A DNA stretch of 64,000 nucleotides from Streptomyces sp. MST-110588 (GCF_022695595.1 NZ_CP074380.1:2101501-2165500), one strand, 5' to 3'; shown: positions 38,291-47,864, numbered from the stretch's first letter. The notes: generated by a model not told the origin, from the letters alone. A program made the numbers and translations.

Positions 38291-38448
38291 GCTGTTGCCC
38301 TTCCGATGCGTACGGAGGATCCGTACTCCGCTGACCACTGCGCCGTTCCCGCCGCGTTCACCGCGCGGGTCTCCCCGCTCCGCCCGGTGACGCGGTACCG
38401 TGGCGTCCCTTCTTCCCACATGATCCTCGTAGCCGCCCTGGAGGTCCC

Positions 38449-38682
38449 GTGGTACAGGCGTACATCCTGATCCAGACCGAGGTCGGCAAGGCGTCGGCCG
38501 TAGCGGAGGTGATCGGCAAGCTCCCCGGCGTGATCCAGGCCGAGGACGTCACCGGTCCGTACGACGTCATCGTGCGCGCGCAGGCCGACACGGTGGACGA
38601 GCTCGGCCGCATGGTGGTCGCCAAGGTCCAGCAGGTGGACGGCATCACGCGCACCCTGACCTGCCCGGTGGTCCATCTCTAG
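38449..38682 (+). CDS. Stand-alone Lrp/AsnC ligand-binding (RAM) domain protein
   Basis: 77 residues from GTG 38449 (MVQAYILIQTEVGKASAVAEVIGKLPGVIQ) with GGAGG five bases upstream. It is the alpha-beta RAM domain of Lrp/AsnC regulators (GPYDVIVRAQADTVDELGRMVVAKVQQVDGITRTLTCPVVHL) without a DNA-binding half. Such proteins bind amino acids or interact with full Lrp-like regulators; the ligand is unknown. Divergent from thiL, ten bases ahead of the DUF3515 gene. Confidence 0.9.
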   Translation: MVQAYILIQTEVGKASAVAEVIGKLPGVIQAEDVTGPYDVIVRAQADTVDELGRMVVAKVQQVDGITRTLTCPVVHL

Positions 38683-38691
38683 CTCCCCCGT

Positions 38692-39204
38692 ATGCTCGGC
38701 CGGGTGACCTCTGCGCCTCGCCGGACCCTGACACTGCCGCTGCTCGCCGTGCTGTTCACCGCGGTGGGGTGCGCGGCACAGCGCCCGGCGGTGCCGGTTC
38801 CGACACCGCGGGGCGACTCCGTACGGCACTGCCGGGCACTCCACAAGGAACTTCCCAAGACCCTCGACGGGGCCGGGCGGGGTACCGCCGAACCCGCCTC
38901 GGACTTCACCGCCGTGTGGGGCGATCCCGCGGTGCGGCTGCGCTGCGGGGTACCCAAGCCCGAGGTGCTGACGCCCGGGAGTGAACATTACAACCCCAAT
39001 GCCGACGCGGCGGAAGTCAACGGCGTCGAGTGGCTCTTCGAGAAAGAGCGTGACCAGGACAAGAACGACATCGGTTACCGCTTCACGACCGTCCTGCGCA
39101 AGACGTACGTGGAGGTCACCGTGCCGAAGGAGCACGCCCCCGAGGTCAATGTGCTCACCGACCTCGCGGACGCGGTCAAGAAGACCATCCCGGCGGGCGT
39201 CTGA
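38692..39204 (+). CDS. DUF3515 family lipoprotein
   Basis: 170 residues. Signal segment TLTLPLLAVLFTAVGC ends in a lipobox-like AVGC (Cys about residue 27), so the mature protein is probably lipid-anchored outside the membrane. Conserved later part: VRHCRALHKELPKTLDG, AVWGDPAVRLRCGVPKPEVL, VNGVEWLFEKE, YVEVTVPKEHAPEVNVLTDLADAVKKTI. DUF3515 is actinobacterial and unassigned in function. Start given as ATG 38692; GTG 38704 is equally possible, and neither has a strong ribosome site. Possibly co-transcribed with the RAM gene. Confidence 0.85.
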   Translation: MLGRVTSAPRRTLTLPLLAVLFTAVGCAAQRPAVPVPTPRGDSVRHCRALHKELPKTLDGAGRGTAEPASDFTAVWGDPAVRLRCGVPKPEVLTPGSEHYNPNADAAEVNGVEWLFEKERDQDKNDIGYRFTTVLRKTYVEVTVPKEHAPEVNVLTDLADAVKKTIPAGV

Positions 39205-39296
39205 AGAGCCGCCTTTGGCCCCGGAGACCCGCGTACGGACCCGGTCCCGCGCCGCGGCGGTCCCAGGCCCGCACCTCCCCCTTACGGGCGGACGCC

Positions 39297-40448
39297 TCAG
39301 CGCAGGCCCGTTGACCGGCGCAGCGCCGCCTGCACGAGCCGGTCGATCAGCTCCGGGTAGCTCACGCCGCTCTCCTGCCACATCCGCGGGTACATGGAGA
39401 TGGGCGTGAAGCCGGGCATCGTGTTGACCTCGTTGATGACGAACTCGCCGCTGTCCAGCAGGAAGAAGTCGGCGCGCGCCAGCCCCTCGCAGGACAGCGC
39501 CTCGAAGGCGCGTACCGCCAGTTCCTGGACGCGTGCGGTCTGCTCCGGCGTCACCGGGGCCGGCACGATGCCGGTGGCCGAGTCGATGTACTTGGCCTCG
39601 AAGTCGTAGAAGGCGTGGTCGGTGACGGGCGGGATCTCGGCCGGGACGCTGGCCCGCGGCCCGTCCTCGAACTCCAGGACGCCGCACTCGATCTCCCGGC
39701 CCCGCACCAGCGACTCCACCAGCACCTTGGGGTCGTGGCGGCGGGCCTCCTCCAGCGCCGCGTCCAGGTCCTCCACGCGGCCGACCTTGGTGATGCCCAT
39801 GGAGGAGCCGGCCCGGGCGGGCTTGATGAACAGCGGCCAGCCGTGCTCCTCGGCGAAGGCCACGATCTTGGCGCGGGCGGCGGCGCCCTTCTCGCCCTCG
39901 GGGCCCTGCTCCCATTCGCGGGGGCGGATGACCTCGTACGGGCCGACCGGCAGCCCGTAGGAGAGGAAGACCCGCTTCATGTACTCCTTGTCCATGCCGA
40001 CCGCCGAGGCCAGCACGCCCGAGCCCACATAGGGGACGCCGGAGAGCTCCAGCAGGCCCTGGAGGGTGCCGTCCTCGCCGTAGGGGCCGTGCAGCACGGG
40101 GAAGACGACGTCGACCTCGCCCAGCGCCTTGGGCACCGAGCCGGGCTCGGTGTAGACGATCTCGCGGCTGGTCGGGTCCACGGGCAGGACCACGCCGCCC
40201 TCGGTCGCGTCGGCCAGTTCGGCCACGCTCGGCAGCCGGCGGTCGGCGATGGCCATCCGCTCGGGCTCGTCCGCGATCAGCGCCCAGCGGCCGTCGGTGG
40301 TGATGCCGATCGGCAGCACGTCGTACTTCTCGCGGTCGATGGCGCGCAGGACGGCGCCCGCGGTCACCACGGAGACGGCGTGCTCGGAGCTGCGACCGCC
40401 GAACACGACGGCGACGCGGGGCTTGTGGGAAGAAGTCTCGCTGCTCAT
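39297..40448 (-). CDS. ddl: D-alanine--D-alanine ligase
   Basis: Makes the D-Ala-D-Ala dipeptide for peptidoglycan. 383 residues from ATG 40446-40448 (MSSETSSHKPRVAVVFGGRSSEHAVSVVTAGAVL). ATP-grasp features: the N-terminal FGGRSSEHAVS loop, HGPYGEDGTLQGLLELSGVPYVGSG, MDKEYMKRVF, FIKPARAGSSMGITKV, and the Mg/ATP block ADFFLLDSGEFVINEVNTMPGFTPISMYPRMW. The conserved Ser in GSSMGI is present. It has no visible vancomycin-type D-Lac features. Transcribed alone, downstream of gpsA on the same strand. Confidence 0.95.
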   Translation of the reverse strand: MSSETSSHKPRVAVVFGGRSSEHAVSVVTAGAVLRAIDREKYDVLPIGITTDGRWALIADEPERMAIADRRLPSVAELADATEGGVVLPVDPTSREIVYTEPGSVPKALGEVDVVFPVLHGPYGEDGTLQGLLELSGVPYVGSGVLASAVGMDKEYMKRVFLSYGLPVGPYEVIRPREWEQGPEGEKGAAARAKIVAFAEEHGWPLFIKPARAGSSMGITKVGRVEDLDAALEEARRHDPKVLVESLVRGREIECGVLEFEDGPRASVPAEIPPVTDHAFYDFEAKYIDSATGIVPAPVTPEQTARVQELAVRAFEALSCEGLARADFFLLDSGEFVINEVNTMPGFTPISMYPRMWQESGVSYPELIDRLVQAALRRSTGLR

Positions 40449-40703
40449 ATCGCGATGAGGGTACCTGCTGGGCGGGGCGGACCGAACGCCGCGGCGGTCT
40501 CCGCGCCCTTGTGCGCCCCCGGGAGACCCGGTGAGCGCTTCGCAGGTGCTCCTGGAGTGCTCTCGCATGCTCGTGGAGGGCTTCGCGAGCACGCCGGAGC
40601 GTTCCTCGGGCGCCGTACGGGTGCGGCGGACACGCCGGGAGACGCCCCGTACGGCCCAAAGGGCGGCCCGGCAGCCCCCGCGGACAGCCCGCGTCCGCAG
40701 CGC

Positions 40704-41705
40704 TCAGTGGCGCTCGGGCTTGGCGCTGCGCGACATCAGTTCCTTCAGCGCCACCATCGGCGGCTTGCCTTCGTGCACGATGCCCACGACCGTCTCGGTG
40801 ATCGGCATGTCGACCCCGTGCCGGCGGGCCAGATCCAGTACGGACTCACACGACTTGACGCCCTCGGCGGTCTGCTTGGTGACCGCGATGGTCTCCTGGA
40901 GCGTCATGCCGCGGCCGAGGTTCGTGCCGAAGGTGTTGTTGCGGGAGAGCGGCGAGGAGCAGGTGGCGACCAGGTCACCCATGCCGGCGAGCCCGGCGAA
41001 GGTGTGCGCGTCGGCGCCCATCGCCAGCCCCAGCCGGGTCGTTTCGGCCAGCCCGCGGGTGATCAGGGACGCCTTGGCGTTGTCGCCCAGCCCCATGCCG
41101 TCCGCGATGCCCACCGCCAGCGCGATGACGTTCTTGACCGCGCCGCCCAGCTCGCAGCCCACCACGTCGGTGTTGGTGTACGGGCGGAAGTAGGGGGTGT
41201 GGCAGGCGCTCTGGAGGCGCCGGGCCACCGACTCCTCGGCGCAGGCGACCACCGCGGCGGCGGGCTGCCGGGCGGCGATCTCCTTGGCGAGGTTGGGGCC
41301 GGTCAGCACGGCGACCCGCTCGGCGGGGGCCTTGGCGACCTCCTCGATCACCTCGCTCATCCGCTTGGCGGTGCCCAGTTCGACGCCCTTCATGAGCGAG
41401 ACCAGGACCGTGTCGGCGGGCAGCAGCGGCGCCCATGCGGCGAGGTTGCCGCGCAGCGTCTGCGAGGGGACGGCCAGGACGGTGAATTCCGCCTCCCGCG
41501 CCGCCTCGGCCGGGTCGGTGGTGGCCCGTACGGACGCGGGGAGGAGGACACCCGGGAAGTAGTCCGGGTTGGAGCGGCTGTCGTTGACGGCGTCGACGAC
41601 CTCCGCGCGGCGGCCCCACAGGGTCACCTCGCAGCCCGCGTCGGCGAGCACCATCGCGAAAGCGGTGCCCCAGGACCCCGTGCCGTACACGGCGCAGCGT
41701 GTCAC
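40704..41705 (-). CDS. gpsA: Glycerol-3-phosphate dehydrogenase [NAD(P)+]
   Basis: Reduces dihydroxyacetone phosphate to sn-glycerol-3-phosphate, the phospholipid backbone. 333 residues: Rossmann motif YGTGSWGTAFAMVLADAG (about 7-24), VLTGPNLAKEIAARQP, catalytic Lys in CELGGAVKNVIALAVGIADGMGLGDNAKASLITRG, and SRNNTFGTNLGRG. Start GTG 41703-41705 overlaps the plsC stop by four bases, so translation is coupled. Product is the substrate of the plsC-type enzyme upstream. Confidence 0.97.
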   Translation of the reverse strand: MTRCAVYGTGSWGTAFAMVLADAGCEVTLWGRRAEVVDAVNDSRSNPDYFPGVLLPASVRATTDPAEAAREAEFTVLAVPSQTLRGNLAAWAPLLPADTVLVSLMKGVELGTAKRMSEVIEEVAKAPAERVAVLTGPNLAKEIAARQPAAAVVACAEESVARRLQSACHTPYFRPYTNTDVVGCELGGAVKNVIALAVGIADGMGLGDNAKASLITRGLAETTRLGLAMGADAHTFAGLAGMGDLVATCSSPLSRNNTFGTNLGRGMTLQETIAVTKQTAEGVKSCESVLDLARRHGVDMPITETVVGIVHEGKPPMVALKELMSRSAKPERH

Positions 41706-42505
41706 TTGCCTTCATCCTCCTGTGCCTTCGGGTCCGGTCCGGGCGGTGTCCCGTTCGGGGCCTGCGAACCCTTGCTCTCACGGCGCCGGGCGGCGACGGC
41801 CTTGCGGTGGTCGTACGGCTCGGCGGGCGCCGGCTCCTGACGGACCTCGGCGAGCAGCCCGGTGATGTCGGCCATGATGCGGTCGGTCACCGCGCGCAGC
41901 ACCTCGGCGGTGGGTTCCTTGCCGTAGAACTCGCTCAGGTCGACCGGCGGGCCGGCCTGGACCCGCAGGGTCTTGCGCGGGAAGAGCCGCAGCTTCTTCT
42001 CCTTGGCGTAGGGCGGCATCACCTCGTTGGCGCCCCACTGTGCCACGGGAATGACCGGCGCCTTGGTGAGCAGGGCCACCCGCGCGGCACCGGTCTTGCC
42101 CTGCATGGGCCACATGTCCGGGTCGCGGGTGAGGGTGCCCTCGGGGTAGAAGGCGACGCATTCGCCCTTGTTGATGGCCTCGACGGCGGCCCGGAAGGCG
42201 ACGGCGGCGTCGGCCGATTCCCGGTACACGGGGATCTGGCCCGTACCGCGCATCATCAGACCGACAAAGCCGCCCTTGAAGAGGCCGGACTTGGCGAGGA
42301 ATCGCGGGACCCGTCCGGTGTTGTACTGGTAGTGCGCATAGGACAGCGGATCGAGATACGAGTTGTGGTTGATGGCCGTGATGAATCCGCCGTCGGCCGG
42401 AATGTTCTCCATTCCCCGCCACTCCCGCTTGAACAGAACCAAGAGCGGCGGTTTACAGATGACCGCGGCCAAGCGGTACCAGAAGCCGATTCTGCGGCGG
42501 GACAC
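41702..42505 (-). CDS. plsC: 1-acyl-sn-glycerol-3-phosphate acyltransferase
   Basis: Membrane-associated acyltransferase making phosphatidic acid. 267 residues from GTG 42503-42505 (MSRRRIGFWYRLAAVICKPPLLVLFKREW) behind AAGGAGG. Family motifs: NHNSYLDPL (catalytic NH-x4-D), GTGQIPVYRE, FYPEGTLTRD and APVIPVAQWG. The C-terminus is charged and Pro-rich. Forms a two-gene unit with gpsA. Confidence 0.94.
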   Translation of the reverse strand: MSRRRIGFWYRLAAVICKPPLLVLFKREWRGMENIPADGGFITAINHNSYLDPLSYAHYQYNTGRVPRFLAKSGLFKGGFVGLMMRGTGQIPVYRESADAAVAFRAAVEAINKGECVAFYPEGTLTRDPDMWPMQGKTGAARVALLTKAPVIPVAQWGANEVMPPYAKEKKLRLFPRKTLRVQAGPPVDLSEFYGKEPTAEVLRAVTDRIMADITGLLAEVRQEPAPAEPYDHRKAVAARRRESKGSQAPNGTPPGPDPKAQEDEGK

Positions 42506-42630
42506 TGGAACACCCTCCTTGTGGGACCTGCTGAGCTGCTGCGACCCGGCAGCCGCACAAGTGTCGCCCCAGGTACCCGCTATGTCGAGAACACCGTAAC
42601 CCCGCGACTGCCGCACGGCGGTGATGGCGG

Positions 42631-43341
42631 GTGAGAATGAGACCGATGCGAAGAGACCGAGCGGACGTGGGCTGGAGCCTGGTGGTGCCGCTGAAACCGC
42701 TGGTGCGGGCCAAGAGCAGGCTGTCCCCGGCCGCCGGTGAGGAGTTCCGGCCCCGGTTGGCGCTGGCATTCGCCCTGGACACCGTGGCCGCCGCGCTGGC
42801 CTGCGGGTCCGTATGCGATGTGGCGGTTGTCACGGACGATCCGCTGGCCGCCGGGCACCTTTCGGCACTGGGGGCGCGTATTGTCCCGGACACTCCCGGC
42901 GAAGGTCTCAACGCCGCGCTGGCCCATGGGGCGGGCGCGGTGCGCGCCGAACGCCCCACGGCCCCCGTCGCGGCGCTGAACGCCGATCTTCCTGCGCTGC
43001 GGCCGGCGGAACTGGAACGCGTACTGGCCGCCGCCTCGGCATTTCCCCGCGCATTTCTCGCGGATGCGGCGGAAATCGGCACCACACTGCTGGCGGCGGC
43101 TTCCGGCGTGGAATTGGCACCGGCTTTCGGCGGGCCGTCCAGGGCCCGTCACCTGGCTTCCGGAGCGCACGAAATCATTTCGGCCCACGTGCCGTCGGTC
43201 CGCCGGGACGTGGACACCGCGGCGGATCTGCGGGCCGCGCTGGAACTGGGCGTGGGCCCGCACACCGCCCGGCACGCGGCCTTTCTGCGGGCCGGCGCGC
43301 TGCGGCCGGACGCGCCGGGAATCAGAACGTCTGGAGCGTGA
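42631..43341 (+). CDS. cofC: 2-phospho-L-lactate/phosphoenolpyruvate guanylyltransferase
   Basis: Coenzyme F420 synthesis step; actinobacterial homologues (FbiD) use phosphoenolpyruvate. About 236 residues: WSLVVPLKPLVRAKSRLSPAAGEEFR (15-40; nucleotidyltransferase signature), DVAVVTDDPLAA, ALNADLPALRPAELERVL and AFGGPSRARHLASGAHEI. Start given as GTG 42631; ATG 42637 or 42646 are alternatives. Divergent from plsC. Its 3' end overlaps the convergent 73-residue gene by 20 bases. Confidence 0.88.
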   Translation: MRMRPMRRDRADVGWSLVVPLKPLVRAKSRLSPAAGEEFRPRLALAFALDTVAAALACGSVCDVAVVTDDPLAAGHLSALGARIVPDTPGEGLNAALAHGAGAVRAERPTAPVAALNADLPALRPAELERVLAAASAFPRAFLADAAEIGTTLLAAASGVELAPAFGGPSRARHLASGAHEIISAHVPSVRRDVDTAADLRAALELGVGPHTARHAAFLRAGALRPDAPGIRTSGA

Positions 43342-43543
43342 CGAGCACGATCCGGCGGCTTTCGGGGGTTTCCCCGGCGTTCTCGGCCGGGGCGACCTCG
43401 ATCCGTACGCGCTGGCCGGGCCGCAGCAGCCGCAGGCCGCCCGCGTCGAAGGCCGCCGCGTCGAAGGGCAGCGGGGTGCCGTCGTCGAGCAGCACGCTGC
43501 CGGTGCGGGTCTGGGCGTCGTAGGTGTACGCGGTGGCCTGCAT
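43322..43543 (-). CDS. Small conserved cold-shock/S1-like protein
   Basis: 73 residues from ATG 43541-43543 (MQATAYTYDAQTRTGSVLLDDGTPLPFDAAAFDAGGLRLLRPGQRVRIEV). The pattern of a beta-barrel opening with a glycine-rich turn then LRPGQRV resembles the cold-shock/OB fold, as in CspA-like proteins that carry SGLRLLRPGQRV-type strands. I recognise it as conserved beside cofC in Streptomyces without an assigned role. Its stop lies inside the end of cofC on the other strand. Confidence 0.7.
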   Translation of the reverse strand: MQATAYTYDAQTRTGSVLLDDGTPLPFDAAAFDAGGLRLLRPGQRVRIEVAPAENAGETPESRRIVLVTLQTF

Positions 43544-43743
43544 ACGGCAAAGCCTAGGGCACCGTTGCGGACACCGGTTCGTACGGGACCGGGCCCGCGG
43601 GCTCCTGCGGGACGTCAATTCGTGCGAAATGCGGGCTGTGTATATGAACGCGCACCCGAAGAATATGAACAAGGGCCCGAACGCACCGCGGGCCGGGCTC
43701 CCCGGAGGGAGTCCGGCCCGGCGCGTGGCGTCGCCGCCGCCGA

Positions 43744-44436
43744 TTACCGCTTGCGGGCGGTGGTCTTCTTGGCGGTGGTGGTCTTGCGCGCCGTGGTCTT
43801 CTTGGCGGGGGCCTTCTTGGCCGTCGCCTTCTTCGCGGGCGCGGTCTTCTTGGCGGTGGTGGCCTTCTTCGCCGCGGTGGTGGTGGCCTTCTTCGCCGGT
43901 GCGGCCTTCTTCGCGGCCGTCTTGGTGGCGGTCGCCGTCTTCTTCGCCGGCGTCGCCTTCTTGGCGGTGGTGGCCTTCTTCGCCGCCGTGGTCTTCGCCG
44001 CCGTCGTGGTCTTCTTCGCCGGCGTCGCCTTCTTGGCGGTGGTGGCCTTCTTCGCCGTGGCCTTCTTGGTGGCGGCCTTGGCGGTCGTACGGGTGGAAGA
44101 ACCGCCCGACAGGCTGCCCTTGGGTGCCTTCTTGACGGCCACGTCGTTCTTCGGGAGCTTCTTGGAACCGCTCACCAGGTCCTTGAAGCCCTGACCCGCG
44201 CGGAAGCGGGGCACCGAGGTCTTCTTGACCCGCACGCGCTCACCCGTCTGCGGGTTGCGGGCGTACCGGGCCGGCCGGTCGACCTTCTCGAACGAACCGA
44301 AACCGGTGACCGATACGCGGTCGCCGCCGACAACGGCACGGACGATTGCGTCCAGTACCGCGTCCACCGCGTCCGCGGCGTTCTGGCGGCCACCGAGCTT
44401 GTCGGCAATGGCCTCTACGAGCTGCGCCTTGTTCAC
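43744..44436 (-). CDS. hupS: HU-type nucleoid protein HupS with Lys/Ala-rich tail
   Basis: Nucleoid-associated protein. Residues 1-90 form the HU fold: MNKAQLVEAIADKLGG, VSVTGFGSFEKVDRPARYARNPQTGERVRVKKTSVPRFRAGQGFKDLV. The following 130 residues are a repetitive Lys/Ala/Thr tail (ATTAKKATPAKK-type units), as in mycobacterial HupB and Streptomyces HupS, which is spore-associated and compacts spore DNA. 230 residues in all. Start GTG 44434-44436 with GAAGGGGAAG. The repeat tail is coded by a near-repetitive DNA stretch (43750-44100). Confidence 0.95.
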   Translation of the reverse strand: MNKAQLVEAIADKLGGRQNAADAVDAVLDAIVRAVVGGDRVSVTGFGSFEKVDRPARYARNPQTGERVRVKKTSVPRFRAGQGFKDLVSGSKKLPKNDVAVKKAPKGSLSGGSSTRTTAKAATKKATAKKATTAKKATPAKKTTTAAKTTAAKKATTAKKATPAKKTATATKTAAKKAAPAKKATTTAAKKATTAKKTAPAKKATAKKAPAKKTTARKTTTAKKTTARKR

Positions 44437-44487
44437 GTCTTCCCCTTCGGAGACATTGCTGGAACGAAAGTGTTCAAGCTTTTTCGC

Positions 44488-44516
44488 ACGTTAGGCAGAT
44501 ATATACCGCAAATCAA
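44488..44516 (-). promoter_or_regulatory. Candidate hupS promoter
   Basis: Minus-strand TTGATT (44511-44516), 17-base spacer containing an A/T-rich TATATAT, then TAACGT (44488-44493). About 50 bases before the start. One of the better promoter matches in the window. Confidence 0.55.
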
Positions 44517-44561
44517 ACACGAAACGGGCTAATCACCCTTGTGCCGCAACGAACTCGACCT

Positions 44562-44807
44562 TCACGGACTTCCATCGGCATGCACGTCTTCGGGAAAGCG
44601 ACCCGCGTCCAGGTCGTCCATGAAGCACTCCAGACGCCTTGCCGCGTCTGCCAGATCGTGTTTTGCCGCGGCCGTGATGACGAGCAGCTTCCGGGACAGC
44701 GCCATACGTACGCCCTCCGGGACTTGCAGTGTCCGCACCCGTGTGTGTGCGTCCTTGAGCCGGTCGGCGACGAGACCGTAGAGCTTGAGTTGGTCGTCGC
44801 GTTCCAT
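44562..44807 (-). CDS. Conserved small helical protein
   Basis: 81 residues from ATG 44805-44807 (MERDDQLKLYGLVADRLKDAHTRVRTLQVPEGVRMALSRKLLVITAAAKHDLADAARRLECFMDDLDAG). Helical, with no membrane segment or known motif. I recall a similar conserved protein in this position beside hupS in S. coelicolor (unassigned). Lies between leuD and hupS on the same strand. Confidence 0.75.
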   Translation of the reverse strand: MERDDQLKLYGLVADRLKDAHTRVRTLQVPEGVRMALSRKLLVITAAAKHDLADAARRLECFMDDLDAGRFPEDVHADGSP

Positions 44808-44872
44808 GCGCTAATTGTGCCATCTGCGGCGAGTTGTCGCTTCACGGGGCCTCAACAGCGCCCTCCACACGC

Positions 44873-44909
44873 CGATGCGCCCCCTGCCAACTAGCCAGGG
44901 GGCGCATCG
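44873..44909 (-). terminator. Terminator after leuD
   Basis: A 14-bp perfect stem (44873-44886 and 44896-44909) with 9-base loop. It ends the leuCD operon and also isolates the 81-residue gene. Confidence 0.85.
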
Positions 44910-44942
44910 TACGCAATAAGGCTTTGAGCCAAAAGCCCGAGG

Positions 44943-45536
44943 TCAGACCACTACCGTACGCGGCTTGAAGGACGGCCTGCGCGCCTCGTACGCCGAGATG
45001 GCCGCCTCCTCCCGAAGAGTGAGGCTGATGTCGTCCAGGCCCTCCAGCAGCCGCCAACGGGCGTTCTCGTCCAGTTCGAAGCCGGCCGTCACGCCCGGGG
45101 CCCGCACCTGGCGCCCGACGAGGTCGACGGTCACCTCCGCCGTCGGGTCCTCCTCGGCCAGGTCCTGCAGCCGCTCCACGGTCTCCTGCGGCAGCACGAC
45201 CGTCAGCAGGCCGTTCTTGAGGGAGTTGCCACGGAAGATGTCGGCGAAGCGCGAGGAGATGACGGCCTTGAAGCCGTAGTTCTGCAGCGCCCACACCGCG
45301 TGCTCGCGCGAGGAGCCCGTACCGAAGTCCGGCCCGGCGACCAGGACGGTGGCGCCCCGGTGCCGTGGCTGATTCAGGACGAAGGCGGGGTCCTTGCGCC
45401 ACGCCTCGAAGAGCCCGTCCTCGAAGCCGTCGCGGGTGACCTTCTTGAGCCAGTGCGCCGGGATGATCTGGTCGGTGTCGACATTGCTGCGCCGCAGCGG
45501 GACCGCCCGGCCGGTGTGGGTGGTGAAGGCTTCCAT
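44943..45536 (-). CDS. leuD: 3-isopropylmalate dehydratase small subunit
   Basis: Leucine pathway isomerase subunit that completes the active site of LeuC. 197 residues: [20 protein letters not shown] near the N-terminus, [42 protein letters not shown]. Start ATG 45534-45536, six bases after the leuC stop region. All conserved residues visible. Confidence 0.97.
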   Translation of the reverse strand: MEAFTTHTGRAVPLRRSNVDTDQIIPAHWLKKVTRDGFEDGLFEAWRKDPAFVLNQPRHRGATVLVAGPDFGTGSSREHAVWALQNYGFKAVISSRFADIFRGNSLKNGLLTVVLPQETVERLQDLAEEDPTAEVTVDLVGRQVRAPGVTAGFELDENARWRLLEGLDDISLTLREEAAISAYEARRPSFKPRTVVV

Positions 45537-45541
45537 CGTTC

Positions 45542-46975
45542 TCAGACTCCCGCGGGCTCGGTGACGTCGGCGGCGGACAGGTCGGCCGGCGAGGCCAGGT
45601 GTCCCAGGACGGCGGTGGCGGCGGCGACCTGCGGCGAGACCAGATGCGTACGGCCGCCCTTGCCCTGACGCCCCTCGAAGTTGCGGTTGGAGGTGGAGGC
45701 GGACCGCTCGCCGGGCGCGAGCCGGTCGGGGTTCATGCCCAGGCACATCGAGCAGCCGGCGTGCCGCCACTCGGCGCCCGCCGCGGTGAAGACCTTGTCC
45801 AGGCCCTCCTCGACGGCCTGGAGGGCGACCCGTACGGAGCCGGGGACCACCAGCATCCGTACGCCTTCGGCCACCCGGCGGCCCTGGAGGACGGCGGCGG
45901 ACGCGCGCAGGTCCTCGATGCGCCCGTTGGTGCACGAGCCGACGAAAACGGTGTCCACCGCGATGTCGCGCAGCGGCTGACCCGCCGTCAGACCCATGTA
46001 TTCCAAGGCCCTTTCGGCAGCCAGGCGCTCGGAGGTGTCCTGGTACGAAGCCGGGTCGGGAACCGCCGCCGAAAGGGGTGCGCCCTGCCCGGGGTTGGTG
46101 CCCCAGGTGACGAACGGGGCCAGCGAGGAGGCGTCGATGACGACCTCGTGGTCGAAGACCGCGTCCTCGTCCGTGCGCAGGGTCCTCCAGTACGCGAGCG
46201 CGGCGTCCCACTCGGCGCCCTCGGCCGGGGCGTGGTCGCGGCCCTTGAGGTAGGCGAAGGTGGTCTCGTCGGGGGCGATCATCCCGGCCCGGGCGCCCGC
46301 CTCGATGGACATGTTGCACACGGTCATCCGGGCTTCCATCGAGAGCTTCTCGATGGCCGGGCCGCGGTACTCGATGACGTACCCCTGGCCGCCGCCGGTG
46401 CCGATCTCGGCGATGACGGCCAGGATCAGGTCCTTGGCCGTGACGTCCTGGGGCAGTTCGCCCTCGACGGTGACGGCCATGGTCTTGAAGGGGGCCATCG
46501 GCAGCGTCTGGGTGGCGAGCACGTGCTCGACCTGGCTGGTGCCGATGCCGAAGGCCAGGGCACCGAAGGCGCCGTGGGTGGAGGTGTGGCTGTCGCCGCA
46601 GACGACGGTGGTGCCCGGCTGGGTCAGTCCCAACTGCGGTCCCACCACGTGGACCACACCCTGCTCCACATCGCCCAGCGGGTGCAGCCGGACGCCGAAC
46701 TCCGCGCAGTTCTTGCGCAGCGTCTCCAGTTGCGTGCGCGAGACCGGGTCGGCGACGGGTTTGTCGATGTCCAGGGTCGGGGTGTTGTGGTCCTCGGTGG
46801 CGAGCGTCAGGTCCGTACGGCGCACCCGGCGGCCGGCCTTGCGCAGCCCGTCGAACGCCTGCGGGCTGGTGACCTCGTGCAGCAGGTGAAGATCGATGAA
46901 GAGCAGGTCGGGTTCGCCTTCGGCGCGCCGGACGACATGGTCGTCCCAGACCTTTTCCGCGAGTGTGCGTCCCAT
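45542..46975 (-). CDS. leuC: 3-isopropylmalate dehydratase large subunit
   Basis: Converts 2-isopropylmalate to 3-isopropylmalate with an iron-sulfur cluster. 477 residues from ATG 46973-46975 ([15 protein letters not shown]) behind GGAGGGA. Cluster ligands: Cys in [14 protein letters not shown] and the CSMCLG pair near the C-terminus. Other blocks: [29 protein letters not shown]. Same strand as leuD; divergent from ndgR, which regulates it in known Streptomyces. Confidence 0.97.
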   Translation of the reverse strand: MGRTLAEKVWDDHVVRRAEGEPDLLFIDLHLLHEVTSPQAFDGLRKAGRRVRRTDLTLATEDHNTPTLDIDKPVADPVSRTQLETLRKNCAEFGVRLHPLGDVEQGVVHVVGPQLGLTQPGTTVVCGDSHTSTHGAFGALAFGIGTSQVEHVLATQTLPMAPFKTMAVTVEGELPQDVTAKDLILAVIAEIGTGGGQGYVIEYRGPAIEKLSMEARMTVCNMSIEAGARAGMIAPDETTFAYLKGRDHAPAEGAEWDAALAYWRTLRTDEDAVFDHEVVIDASSLAPFVTWGTNPGQGAPLSAAVPDPASYQDTSERLAAERALEYMGLTAGQPLRDIAVDTVFVGSCTNGRIEDLRASAAVLQGRRVAEGVRMLVVPGSVRVALQAVEEGLDKVFTAAGAEWRHAGCSMCLGMNPDRLAPGERSASTSNRNFEGRQGKGGRTHLVSPQVAAATAVLGHLASPADLSAADVTEPAGV

Positions 46976-47094
46976 CGCTTTCCCTCCGGCCGGCCGCGTC
47001 GCCGGCCCAACTCGGCAGTGTGCGCAGGCCCGTGTCCCTCGTCCCGGACGGTGCGCCGGGCCCCGGTCGAGGGCCGCCACTACAGATTGACGAC

Positions 47095-47135
47095 TTCCCG
47101 GGAAATTTGAACTTGCGTTTCATACTGTGAGACGC
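47095..47135. promoter_or_regulatory. Operator elements between leuC and ndgR
   Basis: Two palindromes: TTCCCGGGAA (47095-47104, perfect 10 bp) and GCGTTTCA-N5-TGAGACGC (47115-47135, 7 of 8 matching). They lie in the only 170-base gap between the divergent leuC and ndgR genes, so one dimeric regulator (NdgR itself is the obvious candidate) could control both. Confidence 0.55.
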
Positions 47136-47147
47136 GAGTATCGTTGC

Positions 47148-47864
47148 ATGGACAACTCTAGCGGCGTCGGCGTTCTCGACAAGGCAGCTCTGGTACTGAG
47201 CGCTCTGGAGTCCGGTCCGGCCACCCTCGCCGGGCTGGTCGCGGCGACCGGGCTCGCACGGCCCACGGCCCACCGGCTGGCCGTGGCACTGGAACACCAC
47301 CGGATGGTGGCGCGGGACATGCAGGGCCGCTTCATCCTGGGCCCGAGGCTCTCCGAGCTGGCCGCGGCGGCCGGCGAGGACCGCCTGCTGGCCACGGCCG
47401 GCCCCGTACTGACGCATCTGCGCGATGTGACGGGCGAGAGCGCGCAGCTCTACCGCCGGCAGGGCGACATGCGCATCTGCGTGGCCGCGGCGGAGCGGCT
47501 GTCCGGCCTGCGGGACACCGTCCCGGTCGGCTCCACGCTCCCCATGAAGGCCGGCTCGGCCGCGCAGATCCTCATGGCCTGGGAGGAGCCGGAGCGGCTG
47601 CACAGGGGCCTTCAGGGTGCGCGCTTCACGGCCACCGCGCTGTCCGGCGTACGGCGGCGGGGCTGGGCCCAGTCGATCGGCGAGCGTGAGCCGGGTGTGG
47701 CGTCGGTCTCCGCGCCCGTACGGGGTCCGTCCAACCGCGTGGTCGCCGCCGTCTCGGTCTCCGGACCGATCGAGCGGCTGACCCGCCACCCGGGCCGGAT
47801 GCACGCCCAGGCGGTCATCGACGCCGCCGCCCGCCTCACCGAGGCGCTGCGCCGCACCGGCTGA
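47148..47864 (+). CDS. ndgR: IclR-family regulator NdgR
   Basis: Autoregulatory IclR-type factor that in Streptomyces controls leuCD and nitrogen- or amino-acid-dependent growth and antibiotic production. 238 residues: winged HTH about 8-70 ([44 protein letters not shown]), then the ligand-binding domain ([72 protein letters not shown]). Start ATG 47148; there is no clear ribosome site, so it may be leaderless. Operators lie in the gap to leuC. Confidence 0.95.
   Translation: MDNSSGVGVLDKAALVLSALESGPATLAGLVAATGLARPTAHRLAVALEHHRMVARDMQGRFILGPRLSELAAAAGEDRLLATAGPVLTHLRDVTGESAQLYRRQGDMRICVAAAERLSGLRDTVPVGSTLPMKAGSAAQILMAWEEPERLHRGLQGARFTATALSGVRRRGWAQSIGEREPGVASVSAPVRGPSNRVVAAVSVSGPIERLTRHPGRMHAQAVIDAAARLTEALRRTG

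Noticed and set aside
40540..40625. Direct repeats TGCTCCTGGAG/TGCTCGTGGAG between ddl and gpsA
   Set aside because: Short and imperfect; no clear regulatory or structural meaning.
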